The notes below the pieces were generated by a model, which ran no database searches, had not been told where the DNA came from, and saw only the letters and a program-made list of their open reading frames with translations. Both the position numbers and the translations under genes were made by a program. DNA of 60,000 nucleotides. Origin: Owenia fusiformis. Taxonomy: Eukaryota; Annelida; Polychaeta; Sabellida; Oweniidae. The stretch lies in contig CAIIXF020000007.1 in NCBI GenBank assembly GCA_903813345.2, positions 33,760,538 to 33,820,537 of the forward strand. Direction: 5' to 3'. Below are positions 52,201-53,325 of the stretch, one piece after another (the first letter of the stretch is position 1; each line of letters starts with the position of its first letter).

Positions 52201-52533
52201 TGTCTTATTGTCCTCAAAATTTGAATGTTTTCCAGAAAAAGTCATTCTTGTTTAGTGAGTAGTGTGCCCCTCTGATGAAAGCACATGAAGTTGTTCAGAT
52301 TAATATTAATTGATGAATATGAATTAAATGTACATATCTTTACTTGCAGGTCCACTGCATATGGCATACTAACTGGAACATGTAGAATTGGTGCAATAGT
52401 TGGGAATCTTATATTTGGACAGTTAGTAGATGTAAATTGTGCTGTCCCTATGTTGATGGTGGCTGGTCTGCTGTCTTCAGGAGGCTTAATGGCTATAAAA
52501 TTGCCTAATAAGACACAACAAGATATCAACTGA
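1181..52533 (+). CDS. SV2/SVOP-like major facilitator transporter, 13 coding exons
   Basis: Gene-level entry. Thirteen exons (1181-1229, 15114-15182, 16627-16788, 19354-19516, 24597-24718, 26595-26755, 28376-28453, 29893-30012, 37088-37176, 41222-41349, 44291-44401, 48450-48609, 52350-52533) all have AG acceptors and GT donors, and their phases match at every junction. They sum to 1596 nt, 531 aa plus TGA. The protein has a short acidic cytosolic N-terminus (about 1-40), then the 12-helix MFS fold. It shows the TM2-TM3 motif GTLADIKGRRG (103-113), the SV2-type stretch GGSIPVVFSYFSE (150-162), PESPKFLLM at the end of TM6, a large cytosolic centre (about 243-315), the second-half signature MDKIGRK, and VELYPTQLR before TM11. 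The family transports small organic solutes or resides in vesicle membranes; the substrate is unknown here. The TM7-TM8 lumenal loop is short, about 40 residues with two N-glycosylation sequons (N367, N374) and two cysteines, so it lacks the long pentapeptide-repeat loop of vertebrate SV2. An invertebrate SV2B-like or SVOP-like name is equally possible. Confidence 0.93.
1230..1789 (+). other. Intron 1, first part, no recognisable feature
   Basis: AT-rich intron sequence. Short open frames on both strands between 1285 and 1545 have no recognisable domain and no splice context. Nothing else is seen. Confidence 0.6.
1790..2445. repeat. Foldback repeat bounded by direct repeats
   Basis: A stretch of about 95 bases at 1790-1885 (TTGATCATTAGTAAACAT, later AGGTGCAGTATT) recurs in direct orientation at 2346-2445. 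Between them lies a hairpin: the sequence at 2020-2066, read on the - strand, matches 2100-2146 (TTTTGTGCCTAGCCCT and GGGGTGTATTC). The right half (2105-2345) has a diverged direct copy at 5335-5612. This looks like a foldback element that inserted into, or duplicated, its flank. Confidence 0.65.
3035..4225 (+). mobile_element. CATTTT-family element, copy 1 (nested)
   Basis: It starts TATCCCATCGAAC and ends near GTTCGATGGGA (4184-4194), so its termini are short inverted repeats. After the head comes (TCCG)n at about 3078-3146. Then come roughly 135-base tandem units (about 3420-4140), each with CAAAATGGCCGCCATTTT-like palindromes, ACTCGAAAAGTAGTGGAGCG and GGTATGTGAATACTATAAGC. The tail ends TTTGCTACGCTTTGGCGTTG. 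It interrupts element A. The same family recurs at 17993, 23930, 45121, 49676 and 53042. Confidence 0.75.
4290..5230 (+). repeat. Tandem ~165-bp repeat, about six units
   Basis: Each unit contains GGCAGCCATTTTGGATTTT, CTAAAATCTTGTCTGTAAAG, a TTTCAGGTGAACCGTTTGG block and GATTCTTAGTATGAAAATC. Units diverge by scattered substitutions. This forms the right part of element A. Confidence 0.8.
5259..5612 (+). repeat. Second copy of the 2105-2345 repeat
   Basis: TTTTTGTGCCTAGCCCT at about 5338, CCCTGCTCTGAGGTCT, and the end block CAGTTTATAGAAGGC with GAATACAGTCATGTTC match 2105-2345 in direct orientation, with the middle diverged or replaced. Together with the first copy it flanks element A. Confidence 0.7.
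5613..6336 (+). other. Intron 1 AT-rich stretch, nothing recognised
   Basis: AT-rich intron sequence with runs of ATTACTTGAAT-like motifs near 6225-6310 but no domain, splice-bounded exon or clear repeat boundary. Confidence 0.5.
6337..6575 (-). mobile_element. SINE body, truncated copy without tRNA head
   Basis: About 235 bases match 49012-49245 almost base for base (for example AACATGGAAGATAGACCCAG and CCCTTGAAGGAGCCCTG-like blocks). At 49245 the related copy continues into a tRNA-like promoter region; here the match stops at AAGCAAATTTAGT. This is therefore a 5'-truncated copy, judged by the family's - orientation. Confidence 0.75.
6576..6870 (+). other. Intron 1, nothing recognised
   Basis: AT-rich spacer between the SINE fragment and the MITE. 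No open frame or repeat boundary is apparent. Confidence 0.5.
6872..7297. mobile_element. MITE family B, copy 1
   Basis: Perfect 12-base terminal inverted repeats, AGATGCGAGTAG at 6872 and CTACTCGCATCT ending at 7297. The 426-base length and internal blocks (GGTAGTTACCAGTTT, CACCAGGTGGCT, AAATATGTCCAGTAAAAGAAAA) match the second copy at 53936-54362. There is no coding sequence, so it is a non-autonomous DNA transposon. Confidence 0.88.
7298..8367. other. Intron 1 with a 27-bp hairpin
   Basis: GAGTATTACATACAACTACC at 7946 pairs with GGTAATTGTATGTAATACTC ending at 8025, enclosing GAATGCC/GGGCGTT-type pairing and a short loop. GACCAG/CTGGTC and GGACC motifs are scattered at 7680-7755 and 8185-8310, suggesting an eroded TIR element. 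No gene is supported; the open frames here lack domains. Confidence 0.55.
8368..9053. mobile_element. TIR element C (686 bp), possible hAT-like MITE
   Basis: Left end GGGTTTGTGTAAAAAACCGG, right end CCGGTTTTTTACACAAACCC, followed inward by ACGTTCCTAGCAGGGTTA and its complement TAACCCTGCTAGGAACGT. Arms total about 60 bases. TTTCACTA occurs just outside both ends (8360-8367 and 9055-9062), compatible with an 8-base target duplication. The flank is itself CACTAG-rich, so that could be chance. The interior is rich in AACGTT/ACGT. No transposase. Confidence 0.75.
9054..9190. repeat. CACTAGTGA-rich palindromic stretch
   Basis: TCACTAGTGA and TCTCTAGTGA motifs recur about eight times (for example at 9057, 9101, 9129, 9154, 9171) in both orientations. 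Remnants of the same motif occur left of element C (8332-8367), so element C probably interrupted one patch. Confidence 0.65.
9191..9735 (+). other. Intron 1, nothing recognised
   Basis: AT-rich sequence without recognisable exon, repeat boundary or regulatory element. Confidence 0.5.
10652..10831 (+). pseudogene. Orphan terminal-exon-like ORF inside element E
   Basis: An acceptor-like TTTGTTTTCAG ends at 10651 and is followed by an open frame of 59 codons ending in TGA at 10829-10831. The product begins DSQETLLFEPLLGKEISVSC and is acidic, serine-rich and hydrophilic, with no domain I recognise. Codon use and composition look more coding-like than the surroundings. It could be the last exon of a decayed transposase, or a host exon captured by the element. 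The final 58 bases are duplicated at 11158-11215. No companion exons are certain. Confidence 0.4.
10774..11034 (+). repeat. 261-bp direct repeat, unit 1
   Basis: Runs from ATCAAGTACTGATGAATATG to GGCAAGAGC. Nearly identical to 11158-11418, with one difference seen (GTTCGTG versus GTTCGCG). It includes the end of the orphan exon and an AAAGCG/CGCTTT-rich tract. Confidence 0.92.
11031..11160 (+). repeat. 130-bp templated insert copied from 12528-12657
   Basis: The sequence GAGCGTTGAAAAAG to CGCAGAAATC matches 12528-12657 over 130 bases with about four mismatches. It shares GAGC with the end of unit 1 and ATC with the start of unit 2, so both joints carry microhomology. Confidence 0.9.
11158..11418 (+). 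repeat. 261-bp direct repeat, unit 2
   Basis: Same 261-base unit as 10774-11034, offset by 384 bases. It continues into GCACTAAAG at its right end instead of the insert. Confidence 0.92.
13090..13248. repeat. Large near-perfect hairpin
   Basis: Arms 13090-13160 and 13176-13248 (GGAATAAATAATGATAGGCC outermost) pair almost completely, including GAATTTCACCATATTGAATG and GTTGGACAGAATGTT. The right arm alone recurs at 39358-39405 joined to the same MITE. Confidence 0.88.
13249..13540. mobile_element. MITE family G, copy 1
   Basis: Left boundary ATTCAAACAT at about 13249; right boundary ATGTTTGAAT at about 13533. Internal blocks GAGCATGGTCGTGCATCTATG, GAGAATTAGAGAACGTTCTA and TATTGGCTATGCTGCATT match 39680-39785. 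It is attached to the hairpin above, inside element F. Confidence 0.7.
14607..15113 (+). other. Intron 1 end: 57-bp tandem duplication and CATTTT remnant
   Basis: AAGAGATTCACCCACCTCTT occurs twice (about 14710 and 14752), giving a short tandem duplication. A decayed CATTTT-family tail (GGATTTGCTATGCCTTGGCA) is at 15016-15036. The acceptor CATTTTAG leads into exon 2. Confidence 0.6.
15114..15182 (+). CDS. Transporter exon 2
   Basis: Enters in phase 1 after ATTTTAG and ends in phase 1 before GTAAAT. Encodes residues 17-40 of the acidic N-terminal cytosolic segment, including the tyrosine-bearing TYSYEDALKLT. An ATG at 15116 offers an alternative start giving a protein 17 residues shorter. A preceding intron of 13.9 kb is the largest of the gene. 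Confidence 0.85.
15183..16626 (+). other. Intron 2, nothing recognised
   Basis: AT-rich intron with no clear repeats. Open frames at 16035-16232 and 16192-16482 have no recognisable domain. The acceptor TATTTTCAG ends at 16626. Confidence 0.7.
16627..16788 (+). CDS. Transporter exon 3 (TM1)
   Basis: Phase 1 to phase 1. Encodes residues 40-94: GYGKFHMLVLALSGWAVSSD starts TM1, followed by the SV2-type VEVLAISFVLP segment and an extracellular or lumenal ECDLRMSSSDKG, then entry to TM2 (LLNALLFVG). This layout is characteristic of SV2/SVOP proteins, which have a DAxE-like acidic pair in TM1. Confidence 0.95.
16789..17619 (+). other. Intron 3, first part, nothing recognised
   Basis: AT-rich; an SSR-like GTGATTGTGATCGTGATC stretch at 17570-17586. 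Open frames here lack domains. Confidence 0.5.
17620..17992 (+). repeat. Decayed CATTTT-related repeat
   Basis: Two rough units share ATAGAGGATACCAA (about 17673 and 17965) and TTTTCTTCAAATTC/TTTTCTCCAAATTC, with GGCCATTTTGGATTT and GGCGATTTTGAAAG. It abuts the better-defined element at 17993. Confidence 0.5.
17993..18652 (+). mobile_element. CATTTT-family element, copy 2 (CCCACCGAAC subtype)
   Basis: Head TATCCCACCGAACAAAGTTC, short TCCG tract, then tandem units with AACTCAAATACCAGTTGA, TTCAAATTTTATATG, GCCTAGGGACA and AAAATGGCGGCCATTTTTC. Tail TTTTGTTCGATAGGATTTGC followed by TACTCCGTGGAGTTGC, in which the GTTCGATAGGA is the inverted counterpart of the head. Confidence 0.75.
18653..19353 (+). 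other. Intron 3, 3' part with degenerate direct repeats
   Basis: GTCGACCACCAAAAAGTGGTGACAT-like hairpin at 18874-18899, then repeated ATTGACC, TTTGACCT and CAATGACCT blocks (18950-19215) of a diverged tandem repeat. The acceptor ATATTTTCAG ends at 19353. Confidence 0.5.
19354..19516 (+). CDS. Transporter exon 4 (TM2-TM4, MFS motif A)
   Basis: Phase 1 to phase 2. Residues 94-148. TM2 (MMIGGFCWGTLAD), the MFS signature GTLADIKGRRG at 103-113 with the conserved Asp, Gly and two Arg, then TM3 (VIWSLAVNGLAGLGSAFA) and TM4 start (YWLFLLLRFISGIG). All motif A residues that gate the cytosolic TM2-TM3 loop are present. Confidence 0.96.
19517..20118 (+). repeat. Decayed CATTTT-related tandem repeat
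   Basis: Units with TTTGGAGGGATATAGAGAAC, CAAATTTTCACACATGTTACATGG, TAAGAAGTTCTAGAGCTGAT (shown in parts) and TAGATAAATCTTGTCATCGC. The same tandem unit continues after the inserted element at 20123-20694 and recurs at 22630-22790. Confidence 0.6.
20123..20694. mobile_element. TTAA-flanked insertion (572 bp)
   Basis: TTAA at 20119-20122 and 20695-20698 flank a segment starting AGGGTGACGC and ending GGAACCCT. The neighbouring repeat normally reads TTACATGGTAAGAAGTTCT (19970, 20834); here it is split at that site as TTACATGTTAA and TTAAGAAGTTCT, which shows a clean insertion. Only about five terminal bases are inverted-complementary. piggyBac- or Kolobok-like by target site; no transposase. 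Confidence 0.75.
20695..24596 (+). other. Rest of intron 4: CATTTT repeats, hairpin, AT-rich DNA
   Basis: 20699-20950 continues the tandem repeat interrupted by the TTAA insertion. 21378-21472 is a hairpin with 19-base arms (GCCCACACTCCCACAAAAA and complement). 22630-22790 and 22960-23190 are further decayed repeat units. 23930-24540 is a better CATTTT copy (separate entry). 21480-22620 and 23200-23920 show nothing recognisable; open frames there lack domains. Confidence 0.55.
23930..24540 (+). mobile_element. CATTTT-family element, copy 3 (head missing)
   Basis: Four or so tandem units with ACTCGAAAAGTAGTGGAGCG, GGTATGTGAATACTATAAGC and AAAATGGCCACCATTTT. Two tail segments GATGGGATTTGCTCGG and GATGGGATTTGCCATATGCC (24350, 24497) show the tail duplicated. 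No (TCCG)n head. It ends about 55 bases before exon 5. Confidence 0.7.
24597..24718 (+). CDS. Transporter exon 5 (TM4-TM5)
   Basis: Acceptor GTGTTCAAG ends at 24596; phase 2 to phase 1. Residues 148-189. GGSIPVVFSYFSEW is the SV2/SVOP TM4 end with its Pro and Glu, followed by the cytosolic KERRG turn (166-170) and TM5 (ISLLSTFWMCGNVLTA). The polypyrimidine tract is weak, so the acceptor is set mainly by phase and homology. Confidence 0.92.
24736..25280. mobile_element. Probable TIR element (0.5 kb) in intron 5
   Basis: Left ACAGGCCATCAAATAAGTCT plus GTTCTCCCC at 24736-24764, right GGGGGAGAACAGACTTATTTG then ATGCCCTGTAAATG at 25250-25284. The inverted arms are about 28 bases with few mismatches. 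The interior shows no coding sequence. Confidence 0.65.
25346..25438 (+). mobile_element. 5'-truncated retroposed insertion with target duplication
   Basis: ACACTAGACAGGG occurs at 25333-25345 and again at 25439-25451, a perfect 13-base target-site duplication. The 93-base insert ends in AAGAAATAAAACTTAACCTT followed by an A-run. It looks like the extreme 3' end of a LINE or a processed transcript. Confidence 0.85.
25640..26594 (+). repeat. Tandem array of a splice acceptor plus exon head (14 copies)
   Basis: A unit of about 69 bases (TATCTATAATTCCAACTGTG, TTGTATGTTCCAG, CCATAGCATGGGCAGTCATC) repeats from 25640 to the start of exon 6. CCAG/CCATAG or a variant appears at about 25665, 25733, 25801, 25870, 25934, 26002, 26070, 26138, 26206, 26274, 26342, 26410, 26501 and 26593; the last is the real acceptor. 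The two copies before it also carry the next exon bases (CCACACCCAGGTCTTGGATA). Copies 1-6 and 7-14 form two subfamilies (GCGTTGGCA/GCATTGGCA versus GCATGGGCA). Confidence 0.93.
26595..26755 (+). CDS. Transporter exon 6 (TM5-TM6)
   Basis: Acceptor GTATGTTCCAG; phase 1 to phase 0. Residues 189-242. AIAWAVIPHPNLGY matches the SV2 A-AW-IIP segment, FNSWRIFVVLATFPALTASL is TM6, and MPESPKFLLM is the conserved PESP motif at the cytosolic end. Its first 8 codons are the unit amplified in the array upstream, so acceptor choice among 14 similar sites is a real question. Only the last acceptor gives the complete exon. Confidence 0.95.
26756..27063 (+). other. Intron 6, first part, nothing recognised
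   Basis: Donor GTAAGT at 26756, then AT-rich sequence without recognisable features. Confidence 0.6.
27064..28314. mobile_element. TIR transposon family D, copy 2
   Basis: Left ACGGTGGAGTATTTAAAC, right GTTTAAATACTCTACTGT; inward blocks GAAACACTGGCAAACTGC (27108) and GACTTGTATGATGTTATATT (28245) match the ends of the 9736-14606 composite. It is stuffed with a different element (27196-28010). Confidence 0.68.
27196..28010 (+). mobile_element. (TCCG)n-headed repeat nested in family D copy 2
   Basis: Head TTAGCTCACATGGTGAGCTA then GTCCGTCCGTCC at about 27234-27262. Tandem units follow with TCAATTTGCTTGAAATT, TAATTTCTAAGTTATCAA, CAAAATGGCGGCCATTTTTA and AAAATCAGGTTTTCAGCTC. Tail CCCATGTGAGAGC is the approximate inverse of the head. 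It resembles the CATTTT family in layout but not in sequence. Confidence 0.65.
28376..28453 (+). CDS. Transporter exon 7 (cytosolic loop)
   Basis: Acceptor TTTTTCAG, donor GTAGGT; phase 0 to phase 0, 26 codons. Residues 243-268 (QGNDKAALAILANVYQRNKG) correspond to the SV2/SVOP region after PESP in which a K-D/E-A-W/L-L helix is followed by a basic turn. It is hydrophilic and part of the central cytosolic loop between TM6 and TM7. Confidence 0.93.
28454..29892 (+). other. Intron 7: CGGCCGG hairpin family member, otherwise AT-rich
   Basis: 28800-28915 holds GTTATGCCTGCGTCATATTTGC (in two parts), CAGCCGGCCGGCCGATTGAG and CACAATTGTACTCAGTTTTGAA, a member of the CGGCCGG hairpin MITE family. A CATTTT-family tail remnant (GGGATTTGCTACTCCATGGA) is at 29679. 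The rest shows nothing recognisable. Confidence 0.6.
29893..30012 (+). CDS. Transporter exon 8 (cytosolic loop)
   Basis: Acceptor ATATCTAG, donor GTGGGG (weaker); phase 0 to phase 0, 40 codons, residues 269-308. Strongly charged (VERLERFMYEDESEAKY), followed by a basic region ending QMFRRMQHTVIK. It completes the TM6-TM7 central loop and is hydrophilic throughout. Confidence 0.93.
30013..30359 (+). other. Intron 8, first part, nothing recognised
   Basis: AT-rich with no recognisable repeat boundaries. Confidence 0.5.
30360..30885 (+). repeat. 43-bp minisatellite, left part
   Basis: The unit AGATTAATACTGTAAAGTAA plus TGTGCATCAAGATATATACC repeats about ten times, with variants GCATCTGGATATATAC and ACTATAA. 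The first 100 bases are more degenerate. It resumes at 36534 beyond the inserted element. Confidence 0.92.
30886..36529. mobile_element. 5.64-kb insertion splitting the minisatellite
   Basis: The ends are CTCTCTTAGTG (30886) and CACTAAGAGAG (ending 36529), perfect 11-base inverted repeats. ATAA flanks both sides (30882-30885 and 36530-36533), and the minisatellite unit normally reads ACTATAAAGATT, so the target was a single ATAA. GTGCCGGTGCGAC is repeated near the left end. Near the right end GGCACTGAG and CTGTTTTGAAA are repeated at about 36063 and 36484, inside two or three diverged copies of a roughly 420-base unit (35410-36520). A 125-base tandem duplication lies at 35096-35338. No transposase frame is evident, so it is decayed or non-autonomous; the superfamily is unassigned. 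Confidence 0.85.
36534..36755 (+). repeat. 43-bp minisatellite, right part
   Basis: About five units of the same AGATTAATACTGTAAAGTAA repeat as 30360-30885, in the same orientation. Confidence 0.92.
36890..37048. mobile_element. CGGCCGG hairpin MITE, copy 2
   Basis: TATGCTCCGATCCATCGGCC, then a palindromic core around TTGAGTGTTTTGTTCAATAT and TTTTGAACAAAATATCAATC, and the end CGGAGCAAATGTGACCAAGG followed by CATAAGG. The family recurs at 28800, 38715 and 58340. The element ends about 40 bases before exon 9. Confidence 0.78.
37088..37176 (+). CDS. Transporter exon 9 (TM7)
   Basis: Acceptor TTTTTCAG, donor GTAAGT; phase 0 to phase 2, residues 309-338. FKQPYTRSSLIMWFINFSIC is the amphipathic lead and first half of TM7; SV2/SVOP proteins have a similar W-N/T-F-x-FxYYG continuation, which here crosses into exon 10. 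Confidence 0.94.
37177..38714 (+). other. Intron 9, first part
   Basis: TTACCATTCAAAAGATGACC with ATTAAATTGACGATGTG (37216-37252) is an inverted copy of 45920-45962. The rest, including GCCGCCATATTGGAAAAAA at 38184, shows no gene. An open frame at 38310-38534 lacks a recognisable domain. Confidence 0.5.
38715..38828. mobile_element. CGGCCGG hairpin MITE, copy 3
   Basis: GATTGAGTATTGTGTTCAAA and its complement TTTGAACACAATACTCAATC form a nearly perfect hairpin, flanked by CCGGCGCCCGGC and CGGCCGG, ending CGGAGCATATGTGACCACGG. It is the best-preserved palindrome of the family. Confidence 0.82.
38915..39313 (+). pseudogene. CR1/L2-like LINE, C-terminal ORF2 fragment
   Basis: The frame reads YIETGRWSNI, then a zinc-ribbon-like RTCKLCDGNTIEDELHF with a C-terminal C and the spacing C-x2-C-x11-H-x4-C, and continues open to TAA at 39311. 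The motif GRW-R-C-C-E-E-HF-C is the standard C-terminus of CR1/Jockey-type reverse transcriptase proteins. The rest of ORF2 is missing, so this is a 5'-truncated insertion. Upstream, the frame is open from about 38930. Confidence 0.85.
39357..39790. mobile_element. MITE family G, copy 2, with internal 120-bp duplication
   Basis: GTGCTGAATTTCACCATATT at 39360 and ATTCAAACAT at 39404 on the left, ATGTTTGAAT near 39783 on the right, as in the copy at 13208-13540. A block of about 120 bases (AAAATGAAAACATTGTTCAG to GTGACGTCACAATGCAAATA) is tandemly duplicated at 39418 and 39541. It sits in the LINE 3' UTR. Confidence 0.78.
39791..40070 (+). other. Probable LINE 3' UTR tail
   Basis: Ends in ACACTTAAATAAAATATTTT followed by AAACTTTAAAA, a polyadenylation-signal-like tail, consistent with the end of the LINE copy interrupted by MITE G. 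Assignment is by position and composition only. Confidence 0.4.
40071..40950. mobile_element. Long-TIR element (0.9 kb)
   Basis: The left 40071-40200 and right 40795-40950 are inverted copies at roughly 75-80% by eye: CATATTCCCAGGAGATATCC against CACATTCCTTGGAGAAATCC, AGAATTTTATTGGTTTT against AGAATTGTATTGGTTTT, and TTTGATTGGTCTATAA in both. No transposase. Confidence 0.8.
40951..41040 (-). pseudogene. LINE fragment in opposite orientation
   Basis: Read on the - strand this matches 38914-38985 (ACAACACAAGTCCCAAGTCT, TTTACTCTCATTTCTTCACT). It covers the same part of the LINE C-terminus as the + copy, stops at the equivalent of GCATAC and abuts the long-TIR element. Confidence 0.8.
41222..41349 (+). 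CDS. Transporter exon 10 (TM7 end and lumenal loop)
   Basis: Acceptor TACATTGCAG, donor GTAGGA; phase 2 to phase 1, residues 338-381. GYYGLFLWLPELFKRLELGE is the SV2 Y-YG-x-W-P-motif after TM7. It is followed by a hydrophilic lumenal loop with C361 and C377 (candidate disulfide) and N-glycosylation sequons NTT (367) and NST (374). Confidence 0.95.
41350..41639 (+). other. Intron 10, first part
   Basis: A short tandem TATTATCCTAGTTGAG/TATTATCCCAGTTGAG at about 41428-41460. Otherwise nothing is seen. Confidence 0.5.
41640..42304 (-). pseudogene. Penelope-like element fragment: RT C-terminus and GIY-YIG endonuclease
   Basis: On the - strand from 42304 the frame reads MEWIKELAMD, then VWLRYVDDILEVV with the YVDD catalytic pair of reverse transcriptase, FIKFIEQEQDGRKVFLDTRL and HTDD, all Penelope-like landmarks. 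Further on (about 41795-41700) a separate frame reads VPCGCKKEHVGETSRKASVR, resembling the GIY-YIG endonuclease of canonical Penelope elements. A stop precedes the ATG, the frame shifts between RT and endonuclease, and the left half of RT is absent, so it is a dead fragment. Confidence 0.85.
42305..42639 (+). other. Intron 10, middle, nothing recognised
   Basis: AT-rich sequence with no recognisable repeat or exon. Confidence 0.5.
42640..43260. mobile_element. Poly-G/GGCTACGCC repeat element
   Basis: GGGGGGGG runs followed by GTGCGATC and CCCCTCCTGGCTGCGCCTAT occur at about 42690, 42815 and 42940, each preceded by TTACATTGGT- or ATTAGATCATTAGAAAACGTG-like blocks. The right end TAGGCGTAGCCAGGAGGGGG at 43233 is inverted relative to CCTGGCTACGCCTA. 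This suggests a TIR MITE with an internal tandem array. Confidence 0.65.
43261..44290 (+). other. Intron 10, 3' part, nothing recognised
   Basis: AT-rich intron. An open frame at 43992-44183 has no domain. The acceptor TTCAATTTCAG ends at 44290. Confidence 0.55.
44291..44401 (+). CDS. Transporter exon 11 (TM8)
   Basis: Phase 1 to phase 1, residues 381-418. SMLTALANLPGNILTIFLMD is TM8 with the family's LPGN motif, then MDKIGRK, the C-terminal-half counterpart of motif A with the D-x2-GR core. Donor GTAAGT. Confidence 0.96.
44402..44623 (+). other. Intron 11, first part
   Basis: Nothing recognised between the donor and the hairpin element. Confidence 0.5.
44620..45085. mobile_element. Hairpin element with ATCACACGTTTCAGC ends
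   Basis: ATCACACGTTTCAGCATGTG at 44624 pairs with CACATAAGCTGAAACGTGTGAT (ending 44762) and ATACAGGAAATATTCCAC with its complement, a hairpin of about 38-base arms. The flanking TATGACGTCATA palindromes (44875, 44914) and AGAGCATGTGATAAAAAC at 45074 suggest the element extends to about 45085. Confidence 0.7.
45121..46950 (+). mobile_element. CATTTT-family element, copy 4 (CCACCAAACG subtype) with insertion
   Basis: Head TATTCCACCAAACGAGGTTC, tail TTTTGTTCGGTGGGATTTGC and TACTCCGTGCAGTTGC ending about 46950. Tandem units carry AACTCAAATACC, TTCAAATTTTATATGCTGATGCC and TTTCAAAATGGCCACCATTTTTC. The stretch 45850-46320 is unrelated and includes a hairpin (AGGTCTCTCAATATTGTAAT at 46111 against ATTGAGAGGTCT ending 46284), so another small element is nested here. 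Confidence 0.7.
46951..47834 (+). other. Intron 11, nothing recognised
   Basis: AT-rich with short homopolymer G stretches (47240-47260). CTCTTTGAATACAAA with AGCAGCTC at 47467-47506 resembles 45690-45736, a small shared fragment. Confidence 0.5.
47848..48270 (+). repeat. 21-bp minisatellite
   Basis: The unit GACACTGATTCCAATTGATAT is repeated about 18-19 times, with variants GGATGTG, AATTTGAC and AGATGTG towards the right. Because 21 is divisible by three, long open frames appear on both strands (MTLIPID and LESVSYQ repeats). They are artefacts of the period. Confidence 0.95.
48271..48449 (+). other. Intron 11 end
   Basis: Unremarkable sequence leading to the acceptor TTTATTTCAG at 48449. 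Confidence 0.5.
48450..48609 (+). CDS. Transporter exon 12 (TM9-TM10)
   Basis: Phase 1 to phase 2, residues 418-471. TSSMIISGVSVFFIYLVHNK is TM9; SLVMSCVFSGFSTIGFNAIN is TM10, corresponding to the SV2 'GG-S-A-WNALDV' helix, and VVQVELYPTQLR is the conserved cytosolic exit. Donor GTGAGA. Confidence 0.96.
48610..48994 (+). other. Intron 12, first part, nothing recognised
   Basis: AT-rich; an A/G-rich run (AAAGAAAAAAAGAAAAAAG) at about 48870. No gene. Confidence 0.5.
49005..49345 (-). mobile_element. tRNA-derived SINE, near full length
   Basis: Read on the - strand, 49325-49245 has an A-box-like TGCAGCTCAGCGGTC and a B-box-like GGATTCGATCCCCGGTTC, spaced as in a tRNA-derived pol III promoter. 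A body of about 235 bases follows, shared with 6337-6575. The fold is not a functional tRNA: the acceptor stem and anticodon arm are not clear. Confidence 0.8.
49346..49675 (+). other. Intron 12, nothing recognised
   Basis: AT-rich sequence between the SINE and the CATTTT element. Confidence 0.5.
49720..50407 (+). pseudogene. Penelope-like reverse transcriptase, N-terminal fragment
   Basis: An uninterrupted frame from about 49715 to TAG at 50405. It contains VIAPIDKAANNIGFICK, LKMHKNPIKCRYI (the Penelope/telomerase-like K-x-HK-x-P-x-R region), and IVTFDFSTLYTNI (RT motif A with its catalytic Asp). The frame then ends shortly before the motif B region, so the YVDD half and endonuclease are missing. 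It lies within a CATTTT element and is not functional as it stands. Confidence 0.87.
50408..50830 (+). other. A-rich stretch downstream of the Penelope fragment
   Basis: Unrelated sequence with an AAGAAGAAACTAAGAAGACA-type purine-rich tract at 50720-50830. It could be part of the same insertion, since the CATTTT element resumes immediately after. Confidence 0.5.
51516..52349 (+). other. Intron 12, 3' part, degenerate direct repeat
   Basis: AAAGTAGGTCAGAACAAAAAGTT (51776-51798) and AAAGTAGGTCAAAACAAAAAGTT-type sequence (52012-52032) mark two diverged copies of about 240 bases. The acceptor TTTACTTGCAG ends at 52349. Confidence 0.55.
52350..52533 (+). CDS. Transporter exon 13 (TM11-TM12, stop)
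   Basis: Phase 2 entry; residues 471-531. RSTAYGILTGTCRIGAIVGN and LIFGQLVD form TM11, followed by TM12 (AVPMLMVAGLLSSGGLMAI) and the short tail KLPNKTQQDIN. The KLPxT ending matches SV2/SVOP proteins (ALKLPET in vertebrate SV2). Stop TGA at 52531. Confidence 0.97.
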
Positions 52534-52549
52534 AATATATTTTGCTCAA

Positions 52550-52555
52550 AATAAA
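52550..52555 (+). terminator. Poly(A) signal of the transporter gene
   Basis: AATAAA 17 nt after the stop codon. A very short 3' UTR would result; longer isoforms are possible. Confidence 0.6.
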
Positions 52556-53041
52556 ACATATGATTATGTGAATTATGTGAACAAACACTGAATATTTTGT
52601 TCATATTTAATATATGGATACTCATAAGAATGGCTAGTAGCATTTTAATATTTTTATCCCAACAAAAGTTCTGTAGGGATATTGTGAAGCCATTCATCTG
52701 TCCCTCAGTTTGGAAAATAACTTCAATACTAGAAATCTAGTAGCTCTATTATACTCAAATCAAAGGCAATTTAGAGTAGATTTCAAATATTGTATCATTT
52801 TTCTGATTCGGACAGGATAACTAAACCACAACGTACAAAATTTCCCAAAACACGACTCATATATTTACCATGATAGTCCATTAATAGCAGTAGTAAAGTC
52901 TATTTATGTCTCACACACTAAAATATATAGTAACTGTATGAGAGGGTTGTCCCAGAAGTAATGCACTATATGCTCTAACTTTATCAATAATTGATATTTG
53001 TACATGAAATTTTCAGTAAATGTTCCCTAGAGATTTCTCCC
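52556..53041 (+). other. Intergenic, with a mariner-type end
   Basis: GAGGGTTGTCCCAGAAGTAA at 52942 resembles a mariner terminal inverted repeat. A short head remnant of the CATTTT family (TATCCCAACAAAAGTTCTGT) is at 52654. No gene. Confidence 0.5.
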
Positions 53042-53293
53042 AATTTAAATCAGGTGAGGGACACAGTAGCTCTGTTCGAGAAAGATTTTCAGAATGGCAG
53101 CTGAATTTCAAAATGGCTGCCTTTTTGTAAAAAAGGAATGTAATCTTTGATAACTCAAATGCATATTTACGGATATGGTTTACATTTTAAAAGTTAATTG
53201 AACAAGCTCAAGAAAGAATTTTCAAGATGGCCACTAATAATCCGTTTTGTTGGGTGCGATTTGCTACTCCGTGGAGTTGCTGTTTTTCCAGTA
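53042..53293 (+). mobile_element. CATTTT-family element, truncated copy 6
   Basis: TTTCAAAATGGCTGCCTTTT, GATAACTCAAATGC and the tail GCGATTTGCTACTCCGTGGA followed by GTTGCTGTTTTTCCAG. Confidence 0.7.
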
Positions 53294-53325
53294 TTACATT
53301 AAAATGTTACATAAAAATTAAATAT